Notes: generated from the sequence alone by a model not told the origin. DNA of 64,000 nucleotides from Brevundimonas aveniformis DSM 17977 (GCF_000428765.1 NZ_AUAO01000002.1:496001-560000), one strand, 5' to 3'. Counted from the first letter of the stretch, positions 1 through 9,035 are shown. Made by a program: numbers and translations.

Positions 1-279
1 CGTCAGCTGGGCCGAACGGCGGTCGCGCTGGGCATCGCCGGCAACGGTGTAGGGATCGTGGCGGCGCGCAATATCGAGCGCGCTGGGATTGAGGCCGCCC
101 ACGGCAGCGGCAAGAGCTTCATCGGTGAAGCCGGAGTCATAGGCTCCCGCCATGCGGTAGGCCTGTCCACGAACAGTGGCAGATTGCGCGACTGCGCCGC
201 CCAGATAGGCCATGCCCACAGCCGCGCCCACGATCCCTCCGAAAATCGCCGCAGCAGCCGAGGCGCGCTGGCGAGACAT
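1..279 (-). CDS. Hypothetical exported or membrane-anchored protein, 3' end beyond the window
   Basis: The reading frame is open from an ATG at 279 to the left edge, giving 93 visible residues. Residues 1-35 contain a basic start (MSRQRAS) followed by an Ala/Gly-rich hydrophobic stretch ending in AVAQS, which fits a signal peptide or single membrane anchor. The rest (for example GGLNPSALDIARRHDPYTV) is hydrophilic and protein-like. I do not recognise the family with certainty. A proline- and alanine-rich leader before a cell-wall hydrolase domain is possible, but the diagnostic part would lie outside the window. It is transcribed away from the gene-poor stretch at 280-784. Confidence 0.6.
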   Translation of the reverse strand, partial: MSRQRASAAAAIFGGIVGAAVGMAYLGGAVAQSATVRGQAYRMAGAYDSGFTDEALAAAVGGLNPSALDIARRHDPYTVAGDAQRDRRSAQLT

Positions 280-519
280 TCCGGTCTTGAGAGTCTGGAT
301 TAGGCCGCGCGCACGCTCAGGCGCACGCAGATGCGCGAAAAAAGTCACCGTTCTGGTATCCTCTGCGACGAGAGCGCCCTGGCTCCCCGACGAGTTCACC
401 CTGGTCGCCTTTCAGGCCAGACTCAGGATGCAGAAGGCGCGCGATGGGACGAACCCGCCGCGCGCCGGAGACGCGCATTAGCCACCGGAATATGACCTCA
501 ATGTGGTCGATTTGCAAGA

Positions 520-540
520 TTTTGCTGCATCGCAGCAAAA
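520..540. promoter_or_regulatory. Perfect 9-bp-arm palindrome, PhaR-like operator candidate
   Basis: Arms TTTTGCTGC and GCAGCAAAA flank the three bases ATC. The core reads CTGC-N3-GCAG, the type of site described for PhaR, the polyhydroxyalkanoate-responsive repressor of Rhodobacter and Paracoccus. No phasin or pha gene is visible next to it, so the assignment is an inference from the motif only. A simple hairpin in an untranslated RNA is the alternative. Confidence 0.4.
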
Positions 541-650
541 ACGCTCTGTGGGCAGGTTTGGCGGTGAGGCCGTTTTCCTTCTCGGTGCCCATCTACAAAA
601 GGCCTGCCCTAAAGTGGGGCATTAGGAACTCGATTGGGTGCGTTGCAACA

Positions 651-704
651 GATTCGCGCCCAGGGCGATGCGTGACGCCGTGACGCAGGCCTCTGACGCG
701 AATC
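651..704. repeat. Nested inverted repeat in the intergenic stretch
   Basis: Outer arms GATTCGCG (651-658) and CGCGAATC (697-704) enclose inner arms TGCGT (669-673) and ACGCA (683-687). The transcript of either strand could fold into a two-tier stem. It lies about 80 bp upstream of the gene at 785 and has no T-run, so it is not an ordinary terminator. Confidence 0.4.
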
Positions 705-784
705 AGGGCACCCGTTTGTGACCGCTGGGCGATTGCCGCGAGGCGGGTGGCGAGGCACAATCACTGCCGTTGGTGGAGGATGGC

Positions 785-1231
785 ATGAGACACGATCGTG
801 TATTGGCCCTGGCCGCGATTTTAACAGCTTTGTCCGGTCCGGCGTGGGCTGGAGATCTTACCTATCAGCACCATCGCGACGGGCCCGACCTGCTTGAGCG
901 GTCCGATGGCCAGCCCTACTGGCTTCTCCTCGGTGAATGTGCCGGGTTCTACGGTGCCTTGGCGAACGTCGCCACGAGTGAAGGCGACTATGATCGCGAT
1001 CTGGCCGAGGGGGTTCGCTACTTCAATTCGGCGCTGGCTCGCCTTCGGGCTGATCGCCAGCTGGACCGGGCCGGCGCTGTGGCCCTGCTTGAACCACGCG
1101 TTACGCAGGCCCGCCGCGTCGGGGAATCCAGCCTTGCACAAGCGTCAGGGGGGAGCCTGACGCCCGACCAAATTCTGCGGTCAACCTGTGGGTCGGTTGA
1201 TCGGATCTATCGCACGGCTGGCGGTTCCTAG
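785..1231 (+). CDS. Secreted hypothetical protein, 148 aa
   Basis: The ATG at 785 is chosen over TTG 770 and GTG 773 because GGAGGA (775-780) sits four bases before it. Residues 1-23 form a typical Sec signal peptide ending AWA, so the mature protein starts near GDLTYQHH. Two cysteines (in GECAGFYG and RSTCGSV) could form a disulfide in the periplasm. The middle is helical and rich in Leu, Ala and Arg. No family is recognised. It is a single gene, convergent with the gcv operon, whose last stop lies 24 bp away. Confidence 0.65.
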   Translation: MRHDRVLALAAILTALSGPAWAGDLTYQHHRDGPDLLERSDGQPYWLLLGECAGFYGALANVATSEGDYDRDLAEGVRYFNSALARLRADRQLDRAGAVALLEPRVTQARRVGESSLAQASGGSLTPDQILRSTCGSVDRIYRTAGGS

Positions 1232-1254
1232 ACTCAGCTGGGCTCCAGCCACGC

Positions 1255-2838
1255 CTATTCCGCCGCGATGTTGGAGCCCTCGGCGGGTTTCCAACGCAGG
1301 ACCGGTGAGCGCGCTGCGCGGGTTTCATCCAGCCGGCGCATCGGCGCATGGAACGGCGCGCCCTTGAAGCGGTCGACGTCACCGGCCTTGGCTGCGGCCG
1401 CCAGCGCGCGCATGGCCTCAATGAAGCGATCCAGTTCGGCCTTGGACTCTGTCTCGGTCGGCTCGATCAGCATGGCACCGTGGACGACCAGCGGGAAATA
1501 CATGGTCATCGGGTGGAAGCCCTCGTCGATCATCGCCTTGGCGAAGTCGAGCGTGGTGATGTCGGTGCCTTTCAGCCATTCGTCGTCGAACAGGGCCTCG
1601 TGCATACACGGACCATCGGGGAAGGCCGGAGACATCAGGTCTTGCAAACGAGCCTTGAGGTAGTTGGCGTTCAGCACCGCATCTTCGGCGACCTGACGCA
1701 AGCCGTCCGAGCCGTGGCTCATCATGTAGCTGAGCGCGCGGACATACATCCCCATCTGGCCCTGGAAGGCGCACAGACGGCCAAAGGCTTCCTTGGCCTC
1801 ACCTTCGGGGCGTTCGATCAGCTCAAAGCCATTATCGTCATGCACGACCCAGGGCACCGGCGCGAACGGGGCCAGGGCCGCTGACAGCACCACCGGACCC
1901 GCGCCGGGTCCACCGCCGCCGTGCGGCGTTGAAAAGGTCTTGTGCAGATTGATGTGCATGGCGTCGACGCCCAGGTCGCCCGGGCGCACCCGCCCGACGA
2001 TGGCGTTGAAGTTGGCCCCGTCACAGTAGAAATAGGCTCCGGCCTCGTGGGTCAGGCGGCTGATTTCCAGAATGTCGCGCTCGAACAGGCCGCAGGTGTT
2101 GGGGTTGGTGACCATGATGGCGGCGACGTCATCGCCCAGCTTGGACGCCAGATCGGCCACGTCGACGCGGCCATCGTCGGTCTGCTTCACCTCAACCACC
2201 TGATAGCCGACAAAGGCGGCGGTGGCCGGATTGGTACCATGGGCACTGGTCGGCACCAGCACCTTGTTGCGCGGCTTGTCCGAGGTCAGGCCCTGCCCTG
2301 CGGCCCGGTGGGCGGCGCGAATGGCCATCAGGCCGCACAGCTCCCCGTGGGCCCCGGCCTTGGGCGACATGGCCACGGCGGGCATGCCGGTCAGGGTCTT
2401 CAGCCAATGGGCCAGGGTGTCCATCAGCTCCAGCGCCCCCTGCACCGTCGACATCGGCTGCAAGGGGTGGATGTCGGCAAAGCCCGGCAGTCGCGCCATC
2501 TTTTCGTTCAGGCGCGGGTTGTGCTTCATCGTGCACGAACCCAGCGGATAGATGGCCAGGTCGATGGCGTGGTTCTTCTGGCTCAGCCGCACATAGTGGC
2601 GCATCGCTTCCGGCTCAGACAGGCCGGGTAGGCCGATAGGGTCCTTGCGGACCAGATCGCCGAGGTCAGATCCGTTTCCAGCCGGTTCGGGCAGATCCAC
2701 GCCGGTCTTGCCCCAGCCGTCGCCTTCAAAGATCAGCGGCTCGTTCTGCAACAGGCCACGGCCCCCGGTCAGGGTGGCGGGCTTGGTGGTCACTTCGTTC
2801 GGCGTGGTCGGACGGCCGACGGTGTTCATGGTGCTCAT
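1255..2838 (-). CDS. gcvPB: Glycine dehydrogenase (decarboxylating) subunit 2
   Basis: The C-terminal, PLP-binding half of the split P-protein of the glycine cleavage system (527 aa). It decarboxylates glycine and transfers the aminomethyl group to lipoyl-GcvH. The PLP lysine lies in NLHKTFSTPHGGGGPG, the family signature, with the glycine-rich loop after it. AHGTNPATAAF and VTNPNTCGLFE are further conserved stretches. It is the last gene of the riboswitch-led operon, 11 bp after gcvPA. The split P-protein (about 450 plus 525 aa) is common in alphaproteobacteria, in contrast to the roughly 950-aa fusion of E. coli. It follows the AMT and lipoate steps encoded by gcvT and gcvH. Confidence 0.97.
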   Translation of the reverse strand: MSTMNTVGRPTTPNEVTTKPATLTGGRGLLQNEPLIFEGDGWGKTGVDLPEPAGNGSDLGDLVRKDPIGLPGLSEPEAMRHYVRLSQKNHAIDLAIYPLGSCTMKHNPRLNEKMARLPGFADIHPLQPMSTVQGALELMDTLAHWLKTLTGMPAVAMSPKAGAHGELCGLMAIRAAHRAAGQGLTSDKPRNKVLVPTSAHGTNPATAAFVGYQVVEVKQTDDGRVDVADLASKLGDDVAAIMVTNPNTCGLFERDILEISRLTHEAGAYFYCDGANFNAIVGRVRPGDLGVDAMHINLHKTFSTPHGGGGPGAGPVVLSAALAPFAPVPWVVHDDNGFELIERPEGEAKEAFGRLCAFQGQMGMYVRALSYMMSHGSDGLRQVAEDAVLNANYLKARLQDLMSPAFPDGPCMHEALFDDEWLKGTDITTLDFAKAMIDEGFHPMTMYFPLVVHGAMLIEPTETESKAELDRFIEAMRALAAAAKAGDVDRFKGAPFHAPMRRLDETRAARSPVLRWKPAEGSNIAAE

Positions 2839-2849
2839 CGTCTTGATCC

Positions 2850-4193
2850 TTAGCCGCAGGTCTTTTCGATCATCTTGGTCAGGAACCGGATGTCGTGATC
2901 CAGCGTCGTCTCGGTGGCCGCGACCAGGAGCACATCGTCCATGCCGGCGTCCGGGTTCAGGCGGCTGTAAGGGACGCCGCCCAGCACGCCATGGTCGGCC
3001 AGGCGTTGAACGGCCTCTTCGGCATTGCCGGGCAGCTTGACCGCAAACTCGTTGAAGAAGCGCGGCGTCAGGATCTCGACGCCGGGAAGGGCCGCCAGTG
3101 CATCGCGCGCCGCCAGCGCCTTCTCATGGTTCAAGAGGGCCAGGCGACGCAGACCCGCCTCACCCAGTAGGCTCATGTGAATGCTGAAGGCCAGGGTACA
3201 GAGCCCCGAGTTGGTACAGATGTTCGACGTCGCCTTGTCGCGGCGGATGTGCTGTTCGCGCGTCGACAGGGTCAGGACGAAGCCGCGCTCGCCCTCGGCA
3301 TCGATGGTTTCGCCGGTCAGACGGCCCGGCATCTGGCGGATCAGCTTTTCGCGCGTGGCGAACAGGCCGACGTAAGGGCCCCCGAAGTTCAGGGCGTTGC
3401 CGATCGACTGGCCCTCGGCGGCGACGATGTCGGCACCCATCTCGCCCGGCGACTTCAGCAGGCCCATGGAGACGGCCTCGGTGACCACCACGATCAGCAG
3501 GGCCCCGGCCGCGTGGGCCGCCTCGGCGATCTTGGTCACATCGGTGGCGGTGCCAAAGACGTTCGGGGTCTGGACGACGACACAGGCCGTGTCCGGCCCG
3601 ATGCGGCTGACGACTTCGGCCTCGCCGTCGATGGCCGGCGCCAGGACCTCGGTTTCGACGCCGACCGCGTGCACCACGGTCTCGGTCGCTGCGACATAGT
3701 GGGGATGCACGCCGCCGGAGATCACGGCCTTGTTGCGGCGGGTCGCGCGGGTCGCCATCAGCACGCCCTCGGCCATGGCGGTCGAACCGTCATAGAGGGA
3801 CGCATTGGCCACCTCCATGCCGGTCAGGGCCGCAACCTGGGTCTGGAATTCGTACAGATATTGCAGCGTGCCCTGCGCGATTTCAGGCTGGTAGGGCGTA
3901 TAGCTGGTCAGGAATTCAGACCGCTGGATGATGTGGTCCACCGTCGCCGGCACATGGTGGCGATAGGCCCCGGCCCCACAGAAAAAGGGCGCATCGCCCG
4001 CCACCGTGTTCTTGCGGGCCATGGCACCCAGCGCCCGTTCAACCTCCAGCTCGCCGGCCACGCGCGGCAGGTCGACCAGACCGTCGCGTCGCGCCGCCTG
4101 AGGCACATCCACGAACAGATCATCGATCGACTTGGCACCGATGGCGGCCAGCATGGCTGTCCGGTCATCGGGGGAAAGGGGCAGATAGCGCAT
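2850..4193 (-). CDS. gcvPA: Glycine dehydrogenase (decarboxylating) subunit 1
   Basis: N-terminal half of the split P-protein, 447 aa, the usual length. It forms a heterotetramer with GcvPB; the fold is that of a PLP enzyme but without the PLP lysine. Typical motifs are [19 protein letters not shown] near residues 70-90, [14 protein letters not shown], and the stretch [15 protein letters not shown]. The ATG at 4193 lies 7 bp after the osmC stop, so translation is probably coupled. An antisense frame of similar length is a GC-bias shadow and is not annotated. Confidence 0.97.
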   Translation of the reverse strand: MRYLPLSPDDRTAMLAAIGAKSIDDLFVDVPQAARRDGLVDLPRVAGELEVERALGAMARKNTVAGDAPFFCGAGAYRHHVPATVDHIIQRSEFLTSYTPYQPEIAQGTLQYLYEFQTQVAALTGMEVANASLYDGSTAMAEGVLMATRATRRNKAVISGGVHPHYVAATETVVHAVGVETEVLAPAIDGEAEVVSRIGPDTACVVVQTPNVFGTATDVTKIAEAAHAAGALLIVVVTEAVSMGLLKSPGEMGADIVAAEGQSIGNALNFGGPYVGLFATREKLIRQMPGRLTGETIDAEGERGFVLTLSTREQHIRRDKATSNICTNSGLCTLAFSIHMSLLGEAGLRRLALLNHEKALAARDALAALPGVEILTPRFFNEFAVKLPGNAEEAVQRLADHGVLGGVPYSRLNPDAGMDDVLLVAATETTLDHDIRFLTKMIEKTCG

Positions 4194-4200
4194 CAGTTTC

Positions 4201-4650
4201 TCAGCGGGGTTCGACGCGCATTTCAGCGCGCAGGGAGTTGGCGATGTAGCATTCTTCGTGGGCCAGCCTGTGGCACTCGACGATCAGGGCGGGGTCGGCC
4301 TCGCCCTCGAAAGTGACATGGGGTCGAAGGGTGACGACGGCCATATAGTCCTTGCCGGCTTCGTTCTTGCCCATCTCGCCGTCGGCCTGGTCTTCATAGG
4401 CGGTGACGGTCAGGCCCTTCTTGCGGGCAATGGCCAGGAACCAAAGCATGTGACAGGCCGAGGCCGAGGCGACGAGCGCCTCCTCCGGATCGACGGCTGA
4501 CGGATCAGAGCCGGGCACGCTCGGCCCGGCAGAAGCCCTCACCACCGTATGGCCGTCAAACCGCCACTCGTGCACACGGCTGTACTGGCCCGACCGATGC
4601 TCTTCGGCAGGGCCGGTCCAGGAGACGGTGGCGGCGTAGCGGTCCGTCAT
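4201..4650 (-). CDS. OsmC/Ohr family thiol peroxidase-like protein
   Basis: 149 aa, the normal length for the OsmC family, which reduces organic hydroperoxides with a pair of reactive cysteines. The two family cysteines are present: Cys66 in SACHMLW and Cys134 in HEECYIANS. There is also an extra Cys126. It lies inside the glycine cleavage operon, 4 bp after gcvH and 7 bp before gcvPA, and so should be under glycine riboswitch control. That position is unusual; a role in protecting lipoyl or dithiol groups is conceivable but unproven. The peroxidase function is inferred from the cysteine pattern. Confidence 0.88.
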   Translation of the reverse strand: MTDRYAATVSWTGPAEEHRSGQYSRVHEWRFDGHTVVRASAGPSVPGSDPSAVDPEEALVASASACHMLWFLAIARKKGLTVTAYEDQADGEMGKNEAGKDYMAVVTLRPHVTFEGEADPALIVECHRLAHEECYIANSLRAEMRVEPR

Positions 4651-4654
4651 GGCC

Positions 4655-5020
4655 CTAGAGCGTCTTGAGGTATTCGTCGTAGGCAGCCTGATCCATCAGG
4701 CCGTCCAGCTGGGCCGTGTCCGGCACCTTGATCTTCGCGAACCAGCCCGCGCCTTGCGGGTCGGCATTGACGGTTTCAGGGGCGCCGTTCAGTTCGCCGT
4801 TGCCCTCGACGACCTCGCCGGTCACCGGCGCATAGACGTCCGAGGCGGCCTTGACGCTCTCGACGACGGCAAAGCTGTCGCCGGCGACGACCTGACGGCC
4901 GGCTTCCGGCACCTCGACGAACACCACATCACCCAGCGCCTCGGCGGCGTGGCTGGTGATGCCGACGGTGACGACGTCGCCTTCAAGGCGGACCCATTCG
5001 TGATCCTTGGTGAACTTCAT
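4655..5020 (-). CDS. gcvH: Glycine cleavage system H protein
   Basis: Lipoyl carrier, 121 aa, that shuttles the aminomethyl intermediate from GcvP to GcvT and electrons to the L-protein. The lipoylated lysine is Lys57 in ESVKAASDV. The N-terminus [10 protein letters not shown] is typical. The ATG at 5020 is preceded by AGGAGG six bases upstream, and the longer upstream frame only runs into gcvT in another frame. It follows gcvT by 10 bp and precedes osmC by 4 bp. Confident by sequence and context. Confidence 0.97.
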   Translation of the reverse strand: MKFTKDHEWVRLEGDVVTVGITSHAAEALGDVVFVEVPEAGRQVVAGDSFAVVESVKAASDVYAPVTGEVVEGNGELNGAPETVNADPQGAGWFAKIKVPDTAQLDGLMDQAAYDEYLKTL

Positions 5021-5030
5021 AGGTGCCTCC

Positions 5031-6146
5031 TCAGGCCTTGGGTTTGCGATAGTAGCGTTGCGCCACGAACGGCATGGCGACGACCTCGGCGGGAGCCGCC
5101 TTGCCGCGCACGATGACCTGAAGGTCCGTTCCCAGCTCCGAAAAGACCGGAGGCACATAGCCCATGGCGATATTCCTGCCGAGCGTCGGCGAGGGGCCAC
5201 CGGACGTCACCTTGCCGATGACATTGCCGTCGACATCAGCGATCTCGGCACCTTCACGGGCCGGGGCACCTTCCTTGACGATCAGGCCGACGCGGACGCG
5301 CGACGGGCCGTCGGCCAGTTCCTTCAACACGCGCTCGGCACCGTTGAAATCGCCACGCTCCTTGCGTGATTTCGACAGGGCGAACGTCAGGGCCCCTTCG
5401 ACCGGCGATGTGTTGGGATCGATGTCATGTCCGTGCAGCGGCAAGCCGGCTTCCAGACGAAGGCTGTCACGGGCGCCCAGGCCGATCGGCTTGACGCGCG
5501 CGTCTTCCAGAATGGCGTCCCAGATGCGGTCGGCCTGGTCCGCCGGGACCGAAATCTCATAGCCGTCTTCGCCGGTGTAGCCCGAGCGCGAAACGTAGCA
5601 ATCGACGCCGAACAGCATCAGCCGGGCGCTGTCCATGAAGCCCATCTCGGCCAGCAGTGGCTCATGCGCGGCCATGACCTCGGCGGCCTCCGGCCCCTGA
5701 ATGGCGATCAGGGCGCGGTCATCAAGAATCTTGAGCTTGGCATCGCCTGACAGATTGGCGGACCAGAAGGCGAAATCCTCATCCTTGTTGCCGGCGTTGA
5801 CCACGACGAACAGGCCGTCATGGTCCGGCTTTCCAGCCATCAGGTCATCGATGATGCCGCCGGTTTCGTTCAGCAGCAGGGAATACTTCTGACGACCCTC
5901 CTTGAGGATGGCGTAGTCGCCCGGCACGAACCGCTCGAACTGGGCGATGGCGTCGGCCCCGGTGATCTTGCACTGGCCCATGTGGGACACGTCGAACAGG
6001 CCCGCATGCTCACGGGTCCAGCGGTGCTCGGCCAGCACGCCTTCATATTGGACCGGCATGTCATAGCCGCCGAAACCGACCATGCGCGCGCCGCGGCGGC
6101 GATGGTTGGCGTTTAACGGTGTGGTCTTCAGCGGTTCGTCGCTCAT
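5031..6146 (-). CDS. gcvT: Glycine cleavage system T protein, aminomethyltransferase
   Basis: 371 aa. Transfers the methylene of aminomethyl-GcvH to tetrahydrofolate with release of ammonia. Family motifs include [22 protein letters not shown], the folate-site region [13 protein letters not shown], and [19 protein letters not shown]. The start is placed at 6146 ([12 protein letters not shown]) because a further N-terminal extension would lie inside the glycine riboswitch and has non-protein composition. First gene of the operon; its 5' UTR is the sensor at 6175-6376. Confidence 0.96.
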   Translation of the reverse strand: MSDEPLKTTPLNANHRRRGARMVGFGGYDMPVQYEGVLAEHRWTREHAGLFDVSHMGQCKITGADAIAQFERFVPGDYAILKEGRQKYSLLLNETGGIIDDLMAGKPDHDGLFVVVNAGNKDEDFAFWSANLSGDAKLKILDDRALIAIQGPEAAEVMAAHEPLLAEMGFMDSARLMLFGVDCYVSRSGYTGEDGYEISVPADQADRIWDAILEDARVKPIGLGARDSLRLEAGLPLHGHDIDPNTSPVEGALTFALSKSRKERGDFNGAERVLKELADGPSRVRVGLIVKEGAPAREGAEIADVDGNVIGKVTSGGPSPTLGRNIAMGYVPPVFSELGTDLQVIVRGKAAPAEVVAMPFVAQRYYRKPKA

Positions 6147-6174
6147 CGGTGTCGGCTCCTCCATCGGGCGTGCT

Positions 6175-6376
6175 GCACCCGTCCAGAGCCCCCGCTGTCT
6201 CGATGCCTGAGAGATTCCGGGACCGGTACGCGATCCCTTGCTCCGTCGGCGAACCCTGCCGGGTTCTTTCCAGCGTTTGACGTGCCTCGCGGTCCTTTTG
6301 CCTGAGCGTTTCCGGGGCGGTTGCGCCTTCGGCTCCGAGGTTGGAATAGACCACCCCGATCTCTCCCGCGAGAGCG
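6175..6376 (-). promoter_or_regulatory. Tandem glycine riboswitch (gcvT motif)
   Basis: On the minus strand the leader of gcvT contains two consecutive aptamers. Aptamer 1 starts at the CTCTCGCGGGAGAG helix (about 6374) and has the signature ACGCTCAGGCAAAAGGACCG (about 6290-6312). Aptamer 2 carries the matching signature ATCTCTCAGGCATCGAGACAG (about 6195-6216). This two-aptamer arrangement is the classic glycine sensor and normally switches on the catabolic operon when glycine is high. No strong T-run terminator is visible after aptamer 2, so control may be at ribosome access to gcvT. Ends are approximate. Confidence 0.93.
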
Positions 6377-6464
6377 GCTCCAAAGGCCCTGACTCCGTTG
6401 CAGAGTCAAGCGCCGCCCCCTAGAGAAGCGCGCAACAACAAGACCGCCGTTCAGGAAATCGACC

Positions 6465-7433
6465 ATGACCATGCCCGCCACCTTCGACGACTGGCTCGCC
6501 AACTCCAATGCGCCAGAGGGCGTCGTTGAGGTTCTGACCGTGCTGGGCCGGACCTGCGCGGAGATTTCCACAGTCGTCGCCGGCGGCGCCCTGACCGGCG
6601 TGCTCGGTGCCTCTGGCGTCGTCAACGTCCAGGACGAGGAGCAAAAGAAGCTCGACCTGATCACCAACGACATGCTGACCGAGGCTCTTCTGGCCTGTCC
6701 GGTCGTGGCCGGGGTGGCTTCCGAGGAAATGGACACGGTCCAGCCTGGGACCAACGCCGACGGGGCCTGGCTGGTGCTGTTCGACCCGCTGGATGGCTCG
6801 TCCAACATCGACATCAACGCCCCGGTCGGGACGATCTTTTCCATCCTGAAGTCGCCGAACGCCGCGCCGACCGAGGCCGCCTTCCTTCAGCCGGGCCGCG
6901 ATCAGCTGGCATCGGGCTACGTCCTCTATGGGGCCCAGACGATGATGGTGCTGACGACGGGGCAGGGGGTCGCGGGCTTCACCCTGGCCGGTGACGGCAC
7001 CTGGCGGCTGACGCACGACGCCATCCAGATCCCGGCCGACACCAAGGAGTTCGCCATCAACATGTCGAACCGGCGTCACTGGGCCGAGGGTGTTCAACGC
7101 TATATCGACGGCTGCCTGGCGGGCGTCGAAGGACCTCGGGCCAAAAACTTCAATATGCGCTGGGTCGCGGCCATGGTCGCGGATGTCCACCGTGTGCTGA
7201 TGCGCGGCGGGGTCTTCCTCTATCCCTGGGACAAGCGTGAGCCCAACAAGCCGGGCAAGTTGCGCCTTATGTATGAAGGCAACCCCATGGCCCTGCTGGT
7301 CGAGCAGGCCGGCGGCAAGGCCACGACCGACGGCGTTCAGCGCATTCTCGATGTTGAGCCGACCCAACTGCATCAGCGCATCCCCATCGCGCTGGGTTCG
7401 GCCAATGAGATCGATCAGGTCGCGGCGGCGTAA
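6465..7433 (+). CDS. fbp: Class I fructose-1,6-bisphosphatase
   Basis: 322 aa. Hydrolyses fructose 1,6-bisphosphate to fructose 6-phosphate, the gluconeogenic step, with magnesium. The metal and phosphate site DPLDGSSN is at residues 107-114; EEQKKLD (around 58-64) and VASEEMDTV carry further metal ligands; SNRRHW and [11 protein letters not shown] are typical of the fold. The start MTMPATF at 6465 is the first good ATG. It is divergent from gcvT, so glycine catabolism and gluconeogenesis share a promoter region. Its last 19 bases overlap the convergent adenine deaminase gene. Confidence 0.96.
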   Translation: MTMPATFDDWLANSNAPEGVVEVLTVLGRTCAEISTVVAGGALTGVLGASGVVNVQDEEQKKLDLITNDMLTEALLACPVVAGVASEEMDTVQPGTNADGAWLVLFDPLDGSSNIDINAPVGTIFSILKSPNAAPTEAAFLQPGRDQLASGYVLYGAQTMMVLTTGQGVAGFTLAGDGTWRLTHDAIQIPADTKEFAINMSNRRHWAEGVQRYIDGCLAGVEGPRAKNFNMRWVAAMVADVHRVLMRGGVFLYPWDKREPNKPGKLRLMYEGNPMALLVEQAGGKATTDGVQRILDVEPTQLHQRIPIALGSANEIDQVAAA

Positions 7434-8437
7434 GCCTCGACCTCAGCGATCCGCGCGGCCTTCTCGGCCTCGGTCAGGAATGAGCCTTCAAAGCTGTTCC
7501 GGGCCATCTGCGTGACCTGATCCCGCGTCAGGCCGACGGCCTGGGCCAACTGACTGTAGTTCTGGTTCACATAGCCGCCGAAATAGGCCGGATCGTCCGA
7601 GTTCAGGGTGACGTGGAGGCCGCGCCGCAACATCTCGGGCACGGGGTGGTCTTTCAGATCACGGACCACGCACAGTTTCAGGTTTGATAGCGGACAGACC
7701 GTCAGGGTCATCTGGCTGTCGGCCAGCCGTTCAATCAGCGCCTCATCTTCCATCGAGCGATTGCCGTGATCCATCCGGTCGATGTGCAGCAGGTCCAGGG
7801 CCTCGTGGACATAGGCGGGTGGCCCTTCCTCGCCCGCGTGCGCGACCCGCTTCAGGCCCATGTCGCCGGCCCGTGCGAACACACGCTCGAACTTTGACGG
7901 TGGGTGGCCGACCTCGGAGGAATCCAGACCGACCCCAACAATCCGGTCCAGCCAGGGCTCCGATGCCTTGAGGGTGTCAAAGGCGGCGTCTTCATCGAGG
8001 TGACGCAGGAAGCACAGGATCAGCTTGGAGGTGACGCCCAACTCGGCCTCGGCGGACTTCATCCCGGCCAGCAGCCCATCGGCGGCGACCGAAAACGGCA
8101 AGCCCCGATCCGTGTGGGTCTGGGGATCAAAGAAGATCTCGGCATGGCGCACATTGTCCGCTGCCGCCCGCCGGAAATAGGCCAGCGCCATGTCGTGAAA
8201 GTCCTGTTCCGTCTGCAGGACGTTGGCCCCGGCGTAGTAGATGTCCAGAAAGTCCTGCAGGTTCGAGAAATCATAGGCGGCTCTCACGGCCTCGACACTG
8301 TCGAATGGGGTGATCATCTTGTTTCGCTGGGCAAATTCGAACATTTGCTCGGGCTCAAGCGAGCCTTCGATATGTAGGTGCAGTTCGGCCTTTGGCAGGC
8401 CGGCGATGTAGGCATCGGTGGCGTTGAGCTGGGTCAT
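7415..8437 (-). CDS. Adenine deaminase (adenosine deaminase superfamily)
   Basis: 340 aa, zinc-dependent purine deaminase. Metal ligands are in [13 protein letters not shown] (His20, His22), [19 protein letters not shown] and [12 protein letters not shown]. The stretches [10 protein letters not shown] and [14 protein letters not shown] resemble the Pseudomonas PA0148-type enzymes, which deaminate adenine to hypoxanthine rather than adenosine, so I favour adenine as substrate. Many databases simply call this adenosine deaminase. It overlaps fbp tail to tail by 19 bases, which excludes a terminator between them. Confidence 0.88.
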   Translation of the reverse strand: MTQLNATDAYIAGLPKAELHLHIEGSLEPEQMFEFAQRNKMITPFDSVEAVRAAYDFSNLQDFLDIYYAGANVLQTEQDFHDMALAYFRRAAADNVRHAEIFFDPQTHTDRGLPFSVAADGLLAGMKSAEAELGVTSKLILCFLRHLDEDAAFDTLKASEPWLDRIVGVGLDSSEVGHPPSKFERVFARAGDMGLKRVAHAGEEGPPAYVHEALDLLHIDRMDHGNRSMEDEALIERLADSQMTLTVCPLSNLKLCVVRDLKDHPVPEMLRRGLHVTLNSDDPAYFGGYVNQNYSQLAQAVGLTRDQVTQMARNSFEGSFLTEAEKAARIAEVEAYAAAT

Positions 8438-8509
8438 CTATTCCTGTGGAGGGTTGCGGAACATTGTTTGGGCGCGCACGTTCGATCAACGCCAGCAAGG
8501 AGCATCGGC

Positions 8510-8662
8510 ATGACCGACGAAAAAGACAAGAAAGTCATCATCAACACGACGCCCGGCGTTATGGGCGACGGCACCGAGGAACAGAACCTCGGCCAGCCGG
8601 GTGATCCGTCCAAGCGCATCACCAAGGAAGAAGTCGAAGAGGCCTTCGGCGAGAAGAAATAG
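8510..8662 (+). CDS. Small hydrophilic protein, 50 aa, unknown function
   Basis: The ATG at 8510 is preceded by AAGGAG with a good spacing. The protein is highly charged, with the C-terminus ITKEEVEEAFGEKK and a central Gly/Thr-rich part (NTTPGVMGDG). There is no signal peptide and no cysteine. It looks like a genuine short gene: good ribosome site, natural composition, high third-position GC. It is divergent from adenine deaminase, 73 bp apart. Family not recognised. Confidence 0.6.
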   Translation: MTDEKDKKVIINTTPGVMGDGTEEQNLGQPGDPSKRITKEEVEEAFGEKK

Positions 8663-8720
8663 CCACTGAGGGCCGCTGGGGTTGCCAGTCGTCTAATACC
8701 CGCCAGCCTTAGAGGGCTTA

Positions 8721-8922
8721 GGTTCAATCGACATTCAATGGCCCGTCATTCCCGGCCTTGTGCCGGGAACACATCACCTCGTTGAGTGTCTAGTTGTTTC
8801 GATGTTGGAACAACCGCAATCGTCTTGCAGGGCTGGTTGTGATCGACGGCCGGGACAAGCCGGACCCATGACGAGTGTGTTTGTATTTAAAAGGATAATC
8901 GATCTGAATGTCGATTGGACCT
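8721..8922. mobile_element. MITE-like palindromic element, 202 bp, TA duplications
   Basis: The ends are near-perfect inverted repeats: GGTTCAATCGACATTCA on the left and TGAATGTCGATTGGACC on the right, 16 of 17 matching, with a perfect 13-bp core (8725-8737 with 8906-8918). A TA dinucleotide lies directly outside each end (8719-8720, 8923-8924), as expected for insertion by an IS630/Tc1-type transposase. No transposase is encoded. Inside are further inverted segments related to TCATTCCCGGCCTTG and CCGGGACAAGCCGGACC, of the intergenic palindrome kind frequent in alphaproteobacteria. Interpretation as a non-autonomous element is an inference. Confidence 0.65.
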
Positions 8923-8940
8923 AGGCGCAGTCACTCGTTT

Positions 8941-8969
8941 TATCTATTTTTATCTATCGGGCTATCTAT
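8941..8969. repeat. Three copies of TATCTAT at near-helical spacing
   Basis: TATCTAT occurs at 8941-8947, 8951-8957 and 8963-8969, spaced 10 and 12 bp, within the gap between two gene 3' ends. Function unknown. Together with the MITE-like element this accounts for the 373-bp gap 8663-9035, in which I see no gene. Confidence 0.35.
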
Positions 8970-9035
8970 CGGTGGCCCGGGCAGCGTTGCCGTGTCTTGC
9001 TGGACAAGTGGCTGCGGCAGACGAATGGTTGCGCG

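Larger units (their letters stand above)
280..784. other. Gene-poor stretch of about 500 bp with structured DNA
   Basis: No open frame here looks coding; those present are short and of unnatural composition. The stretch separates divergent genes (minus at 279, plus at 785), so it should carry both promoters. It holds a perfect palindrome at 520-540 and a nested inverted repeat at 651-704, listed separately. A small RNA cannot be excluded. Confidence 0.5.

Noticed and set aside
3177..4316. Long open frame (379 aa) antisense to gcvPA
   Set aside because: Rich in Gly, His, Arg and Asp with no domain; a shadow of high GC third positions in gcvPA.
6147..6383. N-terminal extension of gcvT into the leader
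   Set aside because: This stretch is the glycine riboswitch; the protein family starts at 6146.
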